NCBI GenBank assembly: GCA_964373255.1
Contig: CAYJTG010000001.1
Span: 1 to 64,000 of the forward strand
DNA from: JACPVU01 sp964373255
GTDB taxonomy: Archaea; Aenigmatarchaeota; Aenigmatarchaeia; GW2011-AR5
DNA length: 64,000 nucleotides
Direction: 5' to 3'
Of the stretch, positions 40,761-50,633 are shown one piece after another (within the stretch, counting starts at the first letter, position 1; each line of letters begins with the position of its first letter). Position numbers and translations under genes: made by a program. The notes under the pieces were generated by a model that did no database searches, was not told the DNA's origin, and saw nothing but the letters and a program-made list of their open reading frames with translations.

Positions 40761-41876
40761 TTATTTAATCATGAACTTATCGATCTGGTCTCTTGCCTTC
40801 TCGCGCTTTTTCTGGAAGTCCTTCAGGAATTTTTCAACCTTGTCTGCGAGAATCGATTTGACATCGCCAGTGTGCAGCTTTCCTGACCTGTAGTCAGCGA
40901 ATACCTCCTTTATCTTTTTGTCGTCTTCCTCGAACATGAAATAGAGGTACTGGCACGCGACGTCGACGTCAGGATTGCCCCCCTTCTCGCGGTGCTCCTT
41001 GAGTGTGGCCGCGCCTCCGGAGAACGCCTTCATGATTTTCTTTCGTGCGCTTTCTGGATTTTCTGTCAGGTATATGCACGTTTCTGGTTTTGACCCGCTC
41101 ATCTTCCCGCCTTGCAGGCCGGGCATGAACTTGTGGTACGTCGAAGAGGGCTTAACCATGCCAACCTTTTCTGCAATGTCTCTCACAAGCCTCATATACG
41201 GATCTTGGTCTACGCCTATAGGCACGACGACAGGCTTTGGCCCGCCGTACTCCTGGAGCTGCGGGAAGAGTATGTGCGCCGACTGCATGACCGCGTAGAA
41301 TATCTGGCCCGGGTTTGTCTCGTTTGTAAACCCGAATATCGCCTTTATGGTTGAAAAAGTTGTCTTCGCCGAGAGCTTCACAGCAAGCTCATACAATTTC
41401 GGCGTCCGTGTGGAGATAAATATGTGCGTTTTTTTCTGGTCAAAACCGCACGCTATCAGATCGGGTATGACCTTCTCGTACGCGTTCTGTATTGCCTGCT
41501 CTATGCTCTCTGCTTTTCTGAAAACATAAGTCTCGTCGTTCGATATCGGTATGTAGACGTGCGCGCCAGCCTGCTGCAAAAACAGCGCCTGATCAATGAA
41601 CAGCTTGTTTCCGAGATGAAGGCTTCCCGACGGGTTCACGCCCGTGAGCACGGCAAATTCCTTTTTGCTGTTTATCGAATCAACGATCTTTCCGAAATCC
41701 CTGTGCCCGACAACGACGCCGCGCCTGTACATGAGCGAAAGGTTCTTCAGCCTCTTTAGCTCCTTGTCGATCTTCTCGATGCCGAAATCCTTCATCGCTT
41801 TTTCATAGTCTATAGTGCCCTCTACCTCTGACACGGATATCTTGAACTCGTTCTCGCCCACGTCGATGTCAGCCAT
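40761..41876 (-). CDS. trpS: Tryptophanyl-tRNA synthetase (archaeal type)
   Basis: A 371-residue class I synthetase. TGVNPSGSLHLGNK carries the HIGH-type motif and GGKMSGSKPETCIYLTE the KMSKS motif. VGVDQDPYMRLVRDIAEKVG and the N-terminal YRRGVVVGHRDFGKI are typical of archaeal/eukaryotic TrpRS. I start at ATG 41876, with AGGTGA six bases upstream, instead of the GTG at 41885. It lies upstream of metG on the same strand, forming a small synthetase pair. Confidence 0.95.
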   Translation of the reverse strand: MADIDVGENEFKISVSEVEGTIDYEKAMKDFGIEKIDKELKRLKNLSLMYRRGVVVGHRDFGKIVDSINSKKEFAVLTGVNPSGSLHLGNKLFIDQALFLQQAGAHVYIPISNDETYVFRKAESIEQAIQNAYEKVIPDLIACGFDQKKTHIFISTRTPKLYELAVKLSAKTTFSTIKAIFGFTNETNPGQIFYAVMQSAHILFPQLQEYGGPKPVVVPIGVDQDPYMRLVRDIAEKVGMVKPSSTYHKFMPGLQGGKMSGSKPETCIYLTENPESARKKIMKAFSGGAATLKEHREKGGNPDVDVACQYLYFMFEEDDKKIKEVFADYRSGKLHTGDVKSILADKVEKFLKDFQKKREKARDQIDKFMIK

Positions 41877-42037
41877 GAAACTCACCTATTATAATTATTC
41901 TCTTGTACATCGCGATTAATAAACGTATCAGAAAAAGAATCCGACGGCTATGCAGATCTACCGCATTACTGAAGATTTTACATCCTTTATCCATTGGTAG
42001 AGCATATCACCACTTTTACAATAATTGCGAATGAAGG

Positions 42038-42045
42038 TTTAAAAA
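42038..42045 (+). promoter_or_regulatory. TATA box of the DxDG-repeat gene
   Basis: TTTAAAAA lies 42 bp before ATG 42080, putting the transcript start after the in-frame TTG at 42047. This favours the ATG as the real start. Confidence 0.55.
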
Positions 42046-42079
42046 CTTGACATACAATACTTTATTAGCAGGTGTTACA

Positions 42080-43978
42080 ATGGTTCTTGAATATAATAAG
42101 ATTAGAGATTATATCGTAATGGTTGAAAATTATATCAAGGAGCACGATTACAGAAGGTTTCAAAAACCCATCACTTACGGTTTCTTAGGGCTTCTTTTGC
42201 TTGGCATTGGTTATTGCCTAGGAAATAAAGATTCAGACCCTAGGCGTGATAATAAAACGGCCATTACACGAACATACAAAAAAGAACACCCAAGACCCAC
42301 GCAAACAAGTGTCAAGACTGTACAAAAGCAAAAGCCATATTTGCCGAGGCTCAATTCTAAGCCGGTAGAATTTGTAGAATTAGAGCCTATTTACGTATCT
42401 GATCCAAAAACAATGAATAAAATAAGAAATGCCATAGAAGCATACAAACTTACTGGCAGAAAAGATTTGACATTAGACGAAACATCAATGGAAAAATATT
42501 TGGAACAACTTCTGACGCCTGCTGTTGGTAGAGTGGAAAGAAATGCATCATTATCGCGCTATGGAGACCCGTCTAAAACAGACTTTCTTCTTATGACAGG
42601 TGATGCAGGGTATAAATTAGACTTTCAAAGAGGTCCGCCTACAAAGCGATTTGGCTTTGGCACTAAAAACGATATCGTTTCTATAGACGTGACAAATGAC
42701 GAACGCCTAATAAGCTCGCATGAAAATACGTTGGGATCAATAAGAGACAGAATTGGACCAACCATACCACTCAAAATCCACTATTTTGCATTTAGACCCA
42801 CTGCATATAAATCATTAGACGTATTTCTGAACGATGTAAATGAGAAGCTCCAACCAATCCTTGATAAAGAATTAGGGCCAAAAACAACTAGAGAAATAGA
42901 CTACGCCTTTTTCACCGATATGAATAAAGATGGTGAGAAGGAAATTTTGACTTGTGTCACTGCAGAAGATGGTGCATTGGAATTCTATAAAATAGATAAC
43001 GAAGAATCTCAGGTAGATAAACTAGAATTAATTACGCGTATCAAAAATATCGATCCTTTGGATTTCAAAGTTATTGATTTAACAGGCAACAATAAGCCTG
43101 AAATTTTATTGAAAGCTGATTTAAAGGATAAGAGACCATCAGATCCTGCTTACACTGTTATAATTTCAGACGAAGATGCGAAATATAAAACATATCAGAC
43201 GCCATTCTATACAAACCTTACAGACTTGGATGGAAATGGAATCGCAGAATTTCACATGCCAAATGGTGAACTATACACATGGAATGGCGGCTATTTCACT
43301 TATAAGAACCCTGCCGCTACTTCTTTATCGTCCATAAAAGGCGCGATGTTTTCAGCTGCGGCAAATCCAAACAAGAGTGAGGCTGATTTGCTCATCAAAG
43401 AGATTGAAAGCACGTATTCCAGCGAAGTTCTTGACGTATGCAGAGAGATGATGCTTGCAAAAAATCAATTCAGCCAAAGGTTAAACCTCGAAGCTGATCG
43501 TAGCATGCTTCTGAAATTAAGCCTGCCTGAATTTCTTGCGCTGAGCGTGGTGCAGAGCGTGGCACGCGATTATGAAAGAACTCAAGAGGTAAAAAGAGAA
43601 CAAGAACTTATACGTTCTTATGGCGGCGATCCTGGTATGCACACTCTGCAGCGCGACGCTCATGGAAATATCGTAGGTCTGCGGGAGAACCCAAACTACC
43701 GGCCGCAAACAAGTTACGATGATAACGTGGTAAGAGAGAGAAGCGGTAACACAGAACGCGGGAGAATTTATGCCACGCCTGAAGCCGCGCAGCAAAGGCG
43801 CCAGGAATTGCAGAACCAACAGTACCAAAGAAACTTTCAGGAAGGCACGCAGAGGGCACGTCAGGATGTCGGACGTGCAGTCGATGCAGGTCGGCAAGCT
43901 GCGGATCAAGCAGCTCAGCGCGTGCAACAAGGCCTGCAGGATATTTTCAAGCAAAAAAAAGACAAGCCCAATAATTAA
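42080..43978 (+). CDS. Membrane-anchored protein with DxDG-type calcium-binding repeats
   Basis: About 632 residues. One membrane helix lies near the N-terminus (ITYGFLGLLLLGIGYCLG, about 29-46), with most of the chain beyond it. The middle carries FG-GAP/VCBS-like repeats: FFTDMNKDGEKEILTC, VIDLTGNNKPEILLK and LTDLDGNGIAEFHM, which usually bind Ca2+ in beta-propellers. The last 130 residues are Arg/Gln-rich and disordered-looking (REQELIRSYGGDPG and repeated AAQR/QQ). AGGTG precedes ATG 42080. It is more AT-rich than its neighbours and is the only long plus-strand gene in the first 50 kb. Function unknown. Confidence 0.75.
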   Translation: MVLEYNKIRDYIVMVENYIKEHDYRRFQKPITYGFLGLLLLGIGYCLGNKDSDPRRDNKTAITRTYKKEHPRPTQTSVKTVQKQKPYLPRLNSKPVEFVELEPIYVSDPKTMNKIRNAIEAYKLTGRKDLTLDETSMEKYLEQLLTPAVGRVERNASLSRYGDPSKTDFLLMTGDAGYKLDFQRGPPTKRFGFGTKNDIVSIDVTNDERLISSHENTLGSIRDRIGPTIPLKIHYFAFRPTAYKSLDVFLNDVNEKLQPILDKELGPKTTREIDYAFFTDMNKDGEKEILTCVTAEDGALEFYKIDNEESQVDKLELITRIKNIDPLDFKVIDLTGNNKPEILLKADLKDKRPSDPAYTVIISDEDAKYKTYQTPFYTNLTDLDGNGIAEFHMPNGELYTWNGGYFTYKNPAATSLSSIKGAMFSAAANPNKSEADLLIKEIESTYSSEVLDVCREMMLAKNQFSQRLNLEADRSMLLKLSLPEFLALSVVQSVARDYERTQEVKREQELIRSYGGDPGMHTLQRDAHGNIVGLRENPNYRPQTSYDDNVVRERSGNTERGRIYATPEAAQQRRQELQNQQYQRNFQEGTQRARQDVGRAVDAGRQAADQAAQRVQQGLQDIFKQKKDKPNN

Positions 43979-44057
43979 TCTTCCCTTATACCAGTACTTA
44001 CCCGTACTTGGAAAATTAGCTCAGAAAAGACGATCTTCTGCTTTACCGCTCTACTGA

Positions 44058-45935
44058 TTATTTCTTCTTCTCGCCCCAGATGAACCAGTACTCCACGAGC
44101 TTCTTCTTCTGCCTTTTTATTTTTACTGAGACGGGAAGCCCCCTGAACAGTTTTCTTATGCTTTTTTCGTCTGCCAGGTATTCAGGCGCTGGTATGCCCA
44201 ATGATTTTCCAAATGAGAGAAAAGCGAACCTGCCGCCGGGTCTCAGGAATTTTATCAGCCTTTGAATCGTGTAGCCGGGATTTCTCAGGTATTCGAGGAC
44301 GCCCACGGCTGCCACGGCGTCAAAGGAATTCTCGTCGAATTTAAGGTCGTACTCCTTTATGAGCACGACGTTCTTTTTGCTCGCCTTTTTTATCCTCTCG
44401 ACAGCCCTGTCTAATTGCTTCTGGCTTACATCGACGGCGATGACCATTCCACCAGATGCCCTTTTTGCCAGGGCGGCTGTCGTTGTCCCGGAGCCGCACC
44501 CGAAATCAAGCACAACTGATTTTTTGCCGAGCCTCAGTTCATTTATTATTCTTTCCACGTCTTTGTCCGTGTACCATATCCTGAACGTCTTGTCCTGCAC
44601 GAACGAGAATTTGTTGAAAAACCTCTCGACAAATTTCCTGTCGGTCTGCAGCTTTATCAGGACGTACAGTGGCACGCCGATGACGATAAGAATAATTCCC
44701 ATAAGAAATACCGAGACGGCGTCCTGAACGCGCACGAGCCACGTGTAAAGGAGAAAGAAATTAAACAAGACTATAATAATTGGTCCTGCCCTTGGAAACG
44801 GCGCATTAAATCCCCTTTTTATGTCAGGCATGCTTATCCTGAGCTTTACCACCGACAGCAGGACGCCTGAATACATGATAACGGCCAGCGGCAAAAGCAG
44901 GGAAAGCACGAGATAAAAGTCGCCCAGTGCCACGATTGTCACGAATATGGTTACCAGTGTCTGGAAGAGTATAGCATTGTGCGGTGTCTGGTATTTTTTG
45001 TGCAAGCGGCCGAACCTGGGCACCAGTACGTTATCGCGGGACATTGCGTACAGCAGCCGCGGCGATGAAACTATCCAAGAAGCGGCCGTCCCTATGATCG
45101 GTATGAAAATGACAGCCGTGAATATCTTTGCTGCGCCGCTGCCAAAAAAGATGGAAGCGAGAAAGGATAGCGGCGCCTGCTGCTGTCCGAATACATCCCA
45201 CGCAGTAGACCCCAATGAAACGGCCACAAGCGCAATGCTAAGAACCGCTATTATTACTGTCGACAGCACCAGCACGCGGGGCACTTCCCTTTTCGCGTCC
45301 TTGACCTCTTCCGACAAATAAGCCACGGTTTCCCATCCGAAGAACGTCTCCGCGATGAGGAATGTCGCAAGAAATATCAGCGAATAGTCGCCGACAAAAA
45401 ACGGCTCGAGGTTGCGGAAATCAAAAAAAGACAGGCCAGGAATGATGAGCGCTACTATCGTCAGAACTGTCATGACTCCAAAGAAGAGCAGCATCTTTGA
45501 CGAGACGCTGATGCCGCGATAGCTCACAAGGCTGAATATCATTATGAATGCCGATGAAAGGATAATATTGAAAATGTACGGCTGCCCGGGAAAGATATAC
45601 AGGATTGACCCTATCACCAGCATCGCAATCGTTATGTTGGCGACGATCCATGCTATCCAGCCGAAGATGAAGGAGTGGAACTCGCCGAATGCCATCTTTG
45701 TGTATTCGTACACGCCGCCGCACTTCGGGAACATGGAAATAAGCTCGGCAAAATACAGCGCCATAAATACAGCTATAACAGACATGATAATCCATGAAAT
45801 GATGGAAGCAGGCCCTGCTGTTATAGCGCCCAGCGCAGGCAGGAAGAATATCCCTGTTCCGAGTATTGCGTTTATCGCAAGGAAAATAAGCGTGTTCTTG
45901 CCGATGTGCTCTTTCAGTTTTTGGTCTTTTTTCAT
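44058..45935 (-). CDS. Amino-acid permease (APC family) fused to a SAM-dependent methyltransferase
   Basis: Residues about 10-430 form twelve membrane helices of the APC superfamily, with the helix-1 motif INAILGTGIFFLPALGAITAG and FGWETVAYLSEEVKDAKREVP. Residues about 440-625 are a cytoplasmic class I methyltransferase: VLDFGCGSGTTTAALAKRA (SAM motif I), MVIAVDVSQKQLDRA, FDAVAAVGVLEYL and FLRPGGRFAFLSFGKS. The frame is continuous, with no stop or frame change at the joint. The permease would bring in an amino acid or amine; the fused enzyme may act on the imported molecule or a lipid. The ATG overlaps the stop of the exchanger gene (ATGA), so the two are coupled. Confidence 0.9.
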   Translation of the reverse strand: MKKDQKLKEHIGKNTLIFLAINAILGTGIFFLPALGAITAGPASIISWIIMSVIAVFMALYFAELISMFPKCGGVYEYTKMAFGEFHSFIFGWIAWIVANITIAMLVIGSILYIFPGQPYIFNIILSSAFIMIFSLVSYRGISVSSKMLLFFGVMTVLTIVALIIPGLSFFDFRNLEPFFVGDYSLIFLATFLIAETFFGWETVAYLSEEVKDAKREVPRVLVLSTVIIAVLSIALVAVSLGSTAWDVFGQQQAPLSFLASIFFGSGAAKIFTAVIFIPIIGTAASWIVSSPRLLYAMSRDNVLVPRFGRLHKKYQTPHNAILFQTLVTIFVTIVALGDFYLVLSLLLPLAVIMYSGVLLSVVKLRISMPDIKRGFNAPFPRAGPIIIVLFNFFLLYTWLVRVQDAVSVFLMGIILIVIGVPLYVLIKLQTDRKFVERFFNKFSFVQDKTFRIWYTDKDVERIINELRLGKKSVVLDFGCGSGTTTAALAKRASGGMVIAVDVSQKQLDRAVERIKKASKKNVVLIKEYDLKFDENSFDAVAAVGVLEYLRNPGYTIQRLIKFLRPGGRFAFLSFGKSLGIPAPEYLADEKSIRKLFRGLPVSVKIKRQKKKLVEYWFIWGEKKK

Positions 45936-46858
45936 AATGCGCTCACGAATCCTATTCCTGCAAGATATAATGCATACGCCGCCAATAAAATAAATGATTC
46001 CCGCATCCTGAATGTTCCTCTGCTAATCAGCACAAAGAAGATCGCATTTACCGCCACAAGCAATATCAGCGCTGCTGTCGTTACCGTTCCTATGGTAATA
46101 GGGTTTATCAAAGCAGCCACGCCTGCGACGAGCGTGATGTTCGTCATTATCGAGCCTACGCTGTCGCCGACGGCGATGTCGATATTTTTGCTTTTCAGCG
46201 CCGCCAGGTTCACGCTCAGCTCAGGCATTGTCGTGCCGATGGCGATGACCGTTGCGCCTATCGCCGATTCTGCGATGCCAAGAATGGACGACACGCTGAT
46301 GGCCGAACTGACCACGATATGCGAGCTGACTATAACCCCAGCTATCGAGGCGATAAGGTAAGCCAGCGATTTTATGGACTCTGTGGTCTTCAGCCCTTGG
46401 ATCTTTTCCTTTGCCCTCACGCCCTCTTTTACGATCATCTTGGAAAACAGGTAAAACAGTATGAGTGCAAAGATGCCAAACGCATAGTCTATTTTTCCAA
46501 GGATGAGAATGAACAACGCTATCACAGTTGTGACAATAATAATTTTCTGTGCATCGACGATATTTTTTCGCCTCACCGAAAATCCTGACAAAGCCATTAC
46601 GCCGAATATCAGCGCTACGTTTGATACGTTTGCGCCGACCACGTTGCCCATGCTTAGTATGCCCTCGCCCCTCAACGACGACAAAATTGCAATGACAAAC
46701 TCCGGTATGGACGTCGATACAGCTATGATGACAAACCCGACGGTGAGCTTGCTTATGCCTGTCAGATACGAAAATCTGACAGCGTTCTTTATCGTGAAGT
46801 TGCTGAACTTCACAAGCAGCACAAGCCCGATAAAAAGCATCACGATTTCGTAGGCCAT
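45932..46858 (-). CDS. Ca2+/cation antiporter (CaCA family, YrbG-like)
   Basis: A 308-residue protein with about ten membrane helices. The two alpha-repeats that bind the cation are clear: TSIPEFVIAILSSL with GNVVGANVSNVALIFG (about residues 48-90) and GTTMPELSVNLAAL with GDSVGSIMTNITLVAG (about 210-255). Such proteins exchange Ca2+ for Na+ or H+. Placed between a Ca2+-type P-ATPase and the permease fusion on the same strand, it suggests a cation-homeostasis operon. Confidence 0.93.
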   Translation of the reverse strand: MAYEIVMLFIGLVLLVKFSNFTIKNAVRFSYLTGISKLTVGFVIIAVSTSIPEFVIAILSSLRGEGILSMGNVVGANVSNVALIFGVMALSGFSVRRKNIVDAQKIIIVTTVIALFILILGKIDYAFGIFALILFYLFSKMIVKEGVRAKEKIQGLKTTESIKSLAYLIASIAGVIVSSHIVVSSAISVSSILGIAESAIGATVIAIGTTMPELSVNLAALKSKNIDIAVGDSVGSIMTNITLVAGVAALINPITIGTVTTAALILLVAVNAIFFVLISRGTFRMRESFILLAAYALYLAGIGFVSAL

Positions 46859-46894
46859 AACAATACCTCAATTAAAGGGATTTCATTTCCTTCT

Positions 46895-49567
46895 TCACTT
46901 TATAATCATGCCAGATATTCTATGGTGCAAATCCCACATTTTTGTAAGCTCGACCAGTATGAATATTGCTACCGCCGTCATGAACAGCCGTACCCAGTCC
47001 ATAAATGCGAGCGGCACCGTTCCAAAGACGGCGTTCAGGTATCCTACGTGAACGACAGCGAACTGCAGCGCTAGCGTAATAAGAATGGCGACTATAAGCC
47101 TGTTGTTTTTCACGACGGCTCTTCCAAGAACATATTTGGACGAGCGAAAACTGAGTGCAACAACCATCTCAAAAACGACAACAGACGTGAAAGCCATGGT
47201 GCGCGCCCTGTTTACATCGGGCAGCTCCATATAGAACAGATAAAGCGCTGCGGCAGAAAGCACGACGCCGACAATAACGGCAAAGACCAGTGACGCCCTG
47301 TCGAGTATTTTTTCCTTTGACCCGCGAGGCTTTCTTTTCATTATATCCGGCTCGTATGGTTCCATGCCCAAAGCCAGGGCAGGTATGCCGTCTGTCACAA
47401 GATTTATCCACAGCAGCTGCAGAGGAAGCAGCGGAAGGACGAATAAGCCGGTAGCCGGGTCCCTTATGAACATCAGTGCAGCGAATACCACGATGACCTC
47501 TGCTATGTTGCAGGACAGGAGATAGAGTATGAACTTCTTTATGTTGTCGTAGATCCCCCTTCCTTCTTCCACAGCCGAGACTATCGATGCAAAATTATCG
47601 TCTGTCAGGATCATGTCGCTTGCTTCTTTCGCGACGTCCGTGCCTGAAATTCCCATGGCCACGCCTATGTCCGCTTTCTTCAGTGCAGGCGCATCGTTAA
47701 CGCCGTCTCCTGTCATGGCGACTATGTGATTCTTCTTTTTGAGAGCGTCTGTTATCCTTACCTTGTGCTCGGGCGAGACCCTTGCATAGACGACAACGTC
47801 ATCGGCAATCTTATCGAATTTCTCGTTGCTCATTGCGTCCAGCTCTGCGCCCGTCAGTATAATGCTCTTGTCGTCAATCATATCAAGTTCTTTTGCAACA
47901 GCCACCGCCGTCGCCCTGTGGTCGCCTGTTATCATGACCGTCCTTATCCCGGCTTCTTTACACACCGCCATCGAATTTCTTGCCTCTGGACGCGGCGGAT
48001 CCATCATGGCCTGCAGTCCCACGAATATCATATCCTTCTCTTCCATGTTCGTGTCATTCTTTATTTTCTTTATCGCAAACGCAAGAACGCGCAGCGCGTC
48101 TTCCGCAAACAGCTGGTTGACAGAAAGTATTTTATCGCGGTCAGAACCCCTCAGCCCGTCTATCGCGCCGTCCCTGTATATGCTGGTGCACCTTTTGAGA
48201 ACCTCCTCGACAGCGCCTTTGGTGTACATCACCGTCGCGTGTTCGAGCTTGTACACAACGCTCATCATCTTTCTTTTGGAATCAAATTCTATATCCTTCA
48301 GCCTCACGTGCTCAGACCGCACATCTTTCAGCCCGTACTTTGCATTGGACACGAGCAGTGCTATCTCTGTCGGATCGCCAATATTCTCGTTTCTGGCCTT
48401 TTCATTTCCTAGCAATGCGTTGTTGCAGAGCATGCCCGTGTTAAGTATCATTTCCAGGTCTTTGTCGCTTCCGATTTCTTTTTCTCCAAGCATAAACCTG
48501 CCTTTTGCATTATAGCCCTCGCCCGTTACGTCAAATATTTTATCATCGACATAAATTTTTCTCACGGTCATTTCATTTTTTGTGAGTGTGCCCGTCTTGT
48601 CACTGCAGATCACGCTCGTTGCGCCCAGGGCTTCAGCCGCGGGCAGCCTTCTTATGATAACGTTCTTCTTCGCCATGCGCGCCAGACCTATTGCTAATGT
48701 TATCGTCACCACGGCCGGCAGGCCCTCTGGTATGGCTGCTATCGCCAGCGAAACAGCTGTAAGGAATATTTCCAGAAGATTTATCCCGTGAAGCAGCCCG
48801 CCCGCAAAAACTATAGCAGATACGACAAGGATTATAACGCCCAGCTGTCGTGCAAGAACGGTGAGCTTTCTTTGCAGCGGTGTCGGTTCTTCCTGCTCCT
48901 GAAGCGACGCAGCTATCTTTCCGAACTCCGTGCTGCTTGCCGTCGTCACGACAAGAGCCTTGCACCGCCCATAGACAACAACGGTGCCCGAGAATACAAT
49001 GTTCTTTCTGTCAGCCACGGAAAGCTTGCCACTTAATTGTTCGATCGTCTTTGTAACAGTTGTGGACTCTCCGGTAAGCACGGATTCATCAATCTTCAGG
49101 TTTGTCTCTTCGATGACCCTGCAGTCGGCCGGAACCTTGTCGCCGACTTCAAGAACGAGCACATCGCCCGGAACTATCTGCGAAGCATCAATCACCCTCA
49201 CCTGGCCGTCGCGAAGAACCTTGCACTTGGATGCCGCGAGCTTTTTTAAGGCTTCAAGCGTTTTCTCAGCCTTCCGCTCCTGGAAGAACCCGAAGGCTGC
49301 GTTGAGAATTACGATAGCTATGATGGCTGCGCCATCCAGGAGTTCGCCGAGAAGCAGGGAAATTACCGCAGCGGCAATAAGTATAATAACCAGAAAATTC
49401 TTGAACTGTCCGATAAATTCCTGCAGGGCTGTTGCCTTTTTCTTTTCCGGCAGTACGTTGGGTCCAACCTTCTCCAATTTTTTAACAGCGTCTTTTTCCG
49501 ACAGGCCGTTCTTCGTCGAGTCCAAGTCCTTTAAAATTTCGTTGATTGATTTCTCATGCCATTCCAT
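46895..49567 (-). CDS. P2A-type calcium-transporting P-type ATPase
   Basis: This 890-residue pump has all P-type hallmarks: the actuator loop VLTGEST, the phosphorylation site CSDKTGTLTKNEM (about 318-330) and MTGDGVNDAPALKKADIG. Membrane residues match the Ca2+ group: AIPEGLPAVVTI in helix 4, SCNIAEVIVVF in helix 5 and NLVTDGIPALALGMEP in helix 6, each equivalent to a SERCA cation-site segment. It would export Ca2+ (possibly Mn2+) using ATP. It lies 36 bp before the antiporter gene on the same strand. Confidence 0.95.
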   Translation of the reverse strand: MEWHEKSINEILKDLDSTKNGLSEKDAVKKLEKVGPNVLPEKKKATALQEFIGQFKNFLVIILIAAAVISLLLGELLDGAAIIAIVILNAAFGFFQERKAEKTLEALKKLAASKCKVLRDGQVRVIDASQIVPGDVLVLEVGDKVPADCRVIEETNLKIDESVLTGESTTVTKTIEQLSGKLSVADRKNIVFSGTVVVYGRCKALVVTTASSTEFGKIAASLQEQEEPTPLQRKLTVLARQLGVIILVVSAIVFAGGLLHGINLLEIFLTAVSLAIAAIPEGLPAVVTITLAIGLARMAKKNVIIRRLPAAEALGATSVICSDKTGTLTKNEMTVRKIYVDDKIFDVTGEGYNAKGRFMLGEKEIGSDKDLEMILNTGMLCNNALLGNEKARNENIGDPTEIALLVSNAKYGLKDVRSEHVRLKDIEFDSKRKMMSVVYKLEHATVMYTKGAVEEVLKRCTSIYRDGAIDGLRGSDRDKILSVNQLFAEDALRVLAFAIKKIKNDTNMEEKDMIFVGLQAMMDPPRPEARNSMAVCKEAGIRTVMITGDHRATAVAVAKELDMIDDKSIILTGAELDAMSNEKFDKIADDVVVYARVSPEHKVRITDALKKKNHIVAMTGDGVNDAPALKKADIGVAMGISGTDVAKEASDMILTDDNFASIVSAVEEGRGIYDNIKKFILYLLSCNIAEVIVVFAALMFIRDPATGLFVLPLLPLQLLWINLVTDGIPALALGMEPYEPDIMKRKPRGSKEKILDRASLVFAVIVGVVLSAAALYLFYMELPDVNRARTMAFTSVVVFEMVVALSFRSSKYVLGRAVVKNNRLIVAILITLALQFAVVHVGYLNAVFGTVPLAFMDWVRLFMTAVAIFILVELTKMWDLHHRISGMIIK

Positions 49568-49656
49568 GATTGATAATTGTAATTCTATATTTATATATTG
49601 TAATTCGTGTGTGATGCGGGCACCGTCAACTTACGGTATTTCATTTGCAGAAGACG

Positions 49657-50574
49657 TCATTTTACCACGATATTCATGAAATCTTTTGCGATCGTGACGT
49701 TCTTTTCATTCTTTATTTTATCCGTTAGCTCATCGACATCCTGATAGCGGCGGCTGATGTGCGTGAGCACCAGCTGCTTCACGTTGGCTTTTTTTGCGAT
49801 ACTCAAAACCTCGTCAACGGTTGTGTGCCTGTAGTCTTTTTCCAGGTCTTGTGTAAAAAACGTCGAGTCGTGGATAAGCATGTCCGCGCCTCTGGATATC
49901 TTGACAATATTGTCTGTCGCCATAGTATCCCCGGAGTAGACGACTCTTTTGCCGCGCTCCACAATTGATATCTCACTTAGCTCGATTCTTTTTCCATGAA
50001 AGACAGCAGAGCCATTTTCTTTGAGTCTCTTGAATATCGGGCCCTTTTCAGGGAGCCCTAATTTTTTTGCCTTCTCCTTGTCAATTTTTATCCGGTCCTT
50101 CTCGACAAACGCATAGCCGACGGCTGGTATGGCGTGCCTGACAGGAATAGAGCATATGTAAAATTCGTCTGTCTCAAGAAGCTTTGTTATCTCGCTTCCC
50201 TCGTACGGCACATCAACGGGCACGACATCAAATCTCTTTGACGCGTAGCCAAGCTCGAGCAGTGTCTCAACAAACCGCGTTGCTTCGGGACCGAATATCG
50301 TGAGCGTCTTTGTCCTCTGCTCCAAGTTCATCGTCTCCATCAGTCCAAGAAGCCCGGCAAAATGGTCGGCGTGCCAGTGCGAGATAAATATGTCACTGAT
50401 GCGCATGAAGTTCAGGCCTGCGGAGAATATCTGACGCTGCGTGCCCTCACCGCAGTCAAACAAGTAAGAGAATTCGTTCTCGCTCCTGTAAGTCAGGTAT
50501 ATGGCGGCGTGATTTCTGTACTTTGTCGGTATGCCCGCTGTCGTGCCGAGGAAGGTTATATCTACGGATGTCAT
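49657..50574 (-). CDS. rnz: Ribonuclease Z (tRNA 3' processing)
   Basis: A 305-residue metallo-beta-lactamase-fold enzyme that cuts the 3' trailer of precursor tRNAs. Marks include FLGTTAGIPTKYRNHAAIYL, FDCGEGTQRQ, the zinc motif SHWHADHFAGLLGL, VVYSGDT, and LTHISRRYQD near the end. It is needed here because the two tRNAs of this window do not encode CCA. Transcribed divergently from the YbaK-like gene. Confidence 0.95.
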   Translation of the reverse strand: MTSVDITFLGTTAGIPTKYRNHAAIYLTYRSENEFSYLFDCGEGTQRQIFSAGLNFMRISDIFISHWHADHFAGLLGLMETMNLEQRTKTLTIFGPEATRFVETLLELGYASKRFDVVPVDVPYEGSEITKLLETDEFYICSIPVRHAIPAVGYAFVEKDRIKIDKEKAKKLGLPEKGPIFKRLKENGSAVFHGKRIELSEISIVERGKRVVYSGDTMATDNIVKISRGADMLIHDSTFFTQDLEKDYRHTTVDEVLSIAKKANVKQLVLTHISRRYQDVDELTDKIKNEKNVTIAKDFMNIVVK

Positions 50575-50633
50575 AATTATCTGATCTATAGTTGTTAACG
50601 CTATTTTTTAAACCTTGATAAACAAAACTAAAC

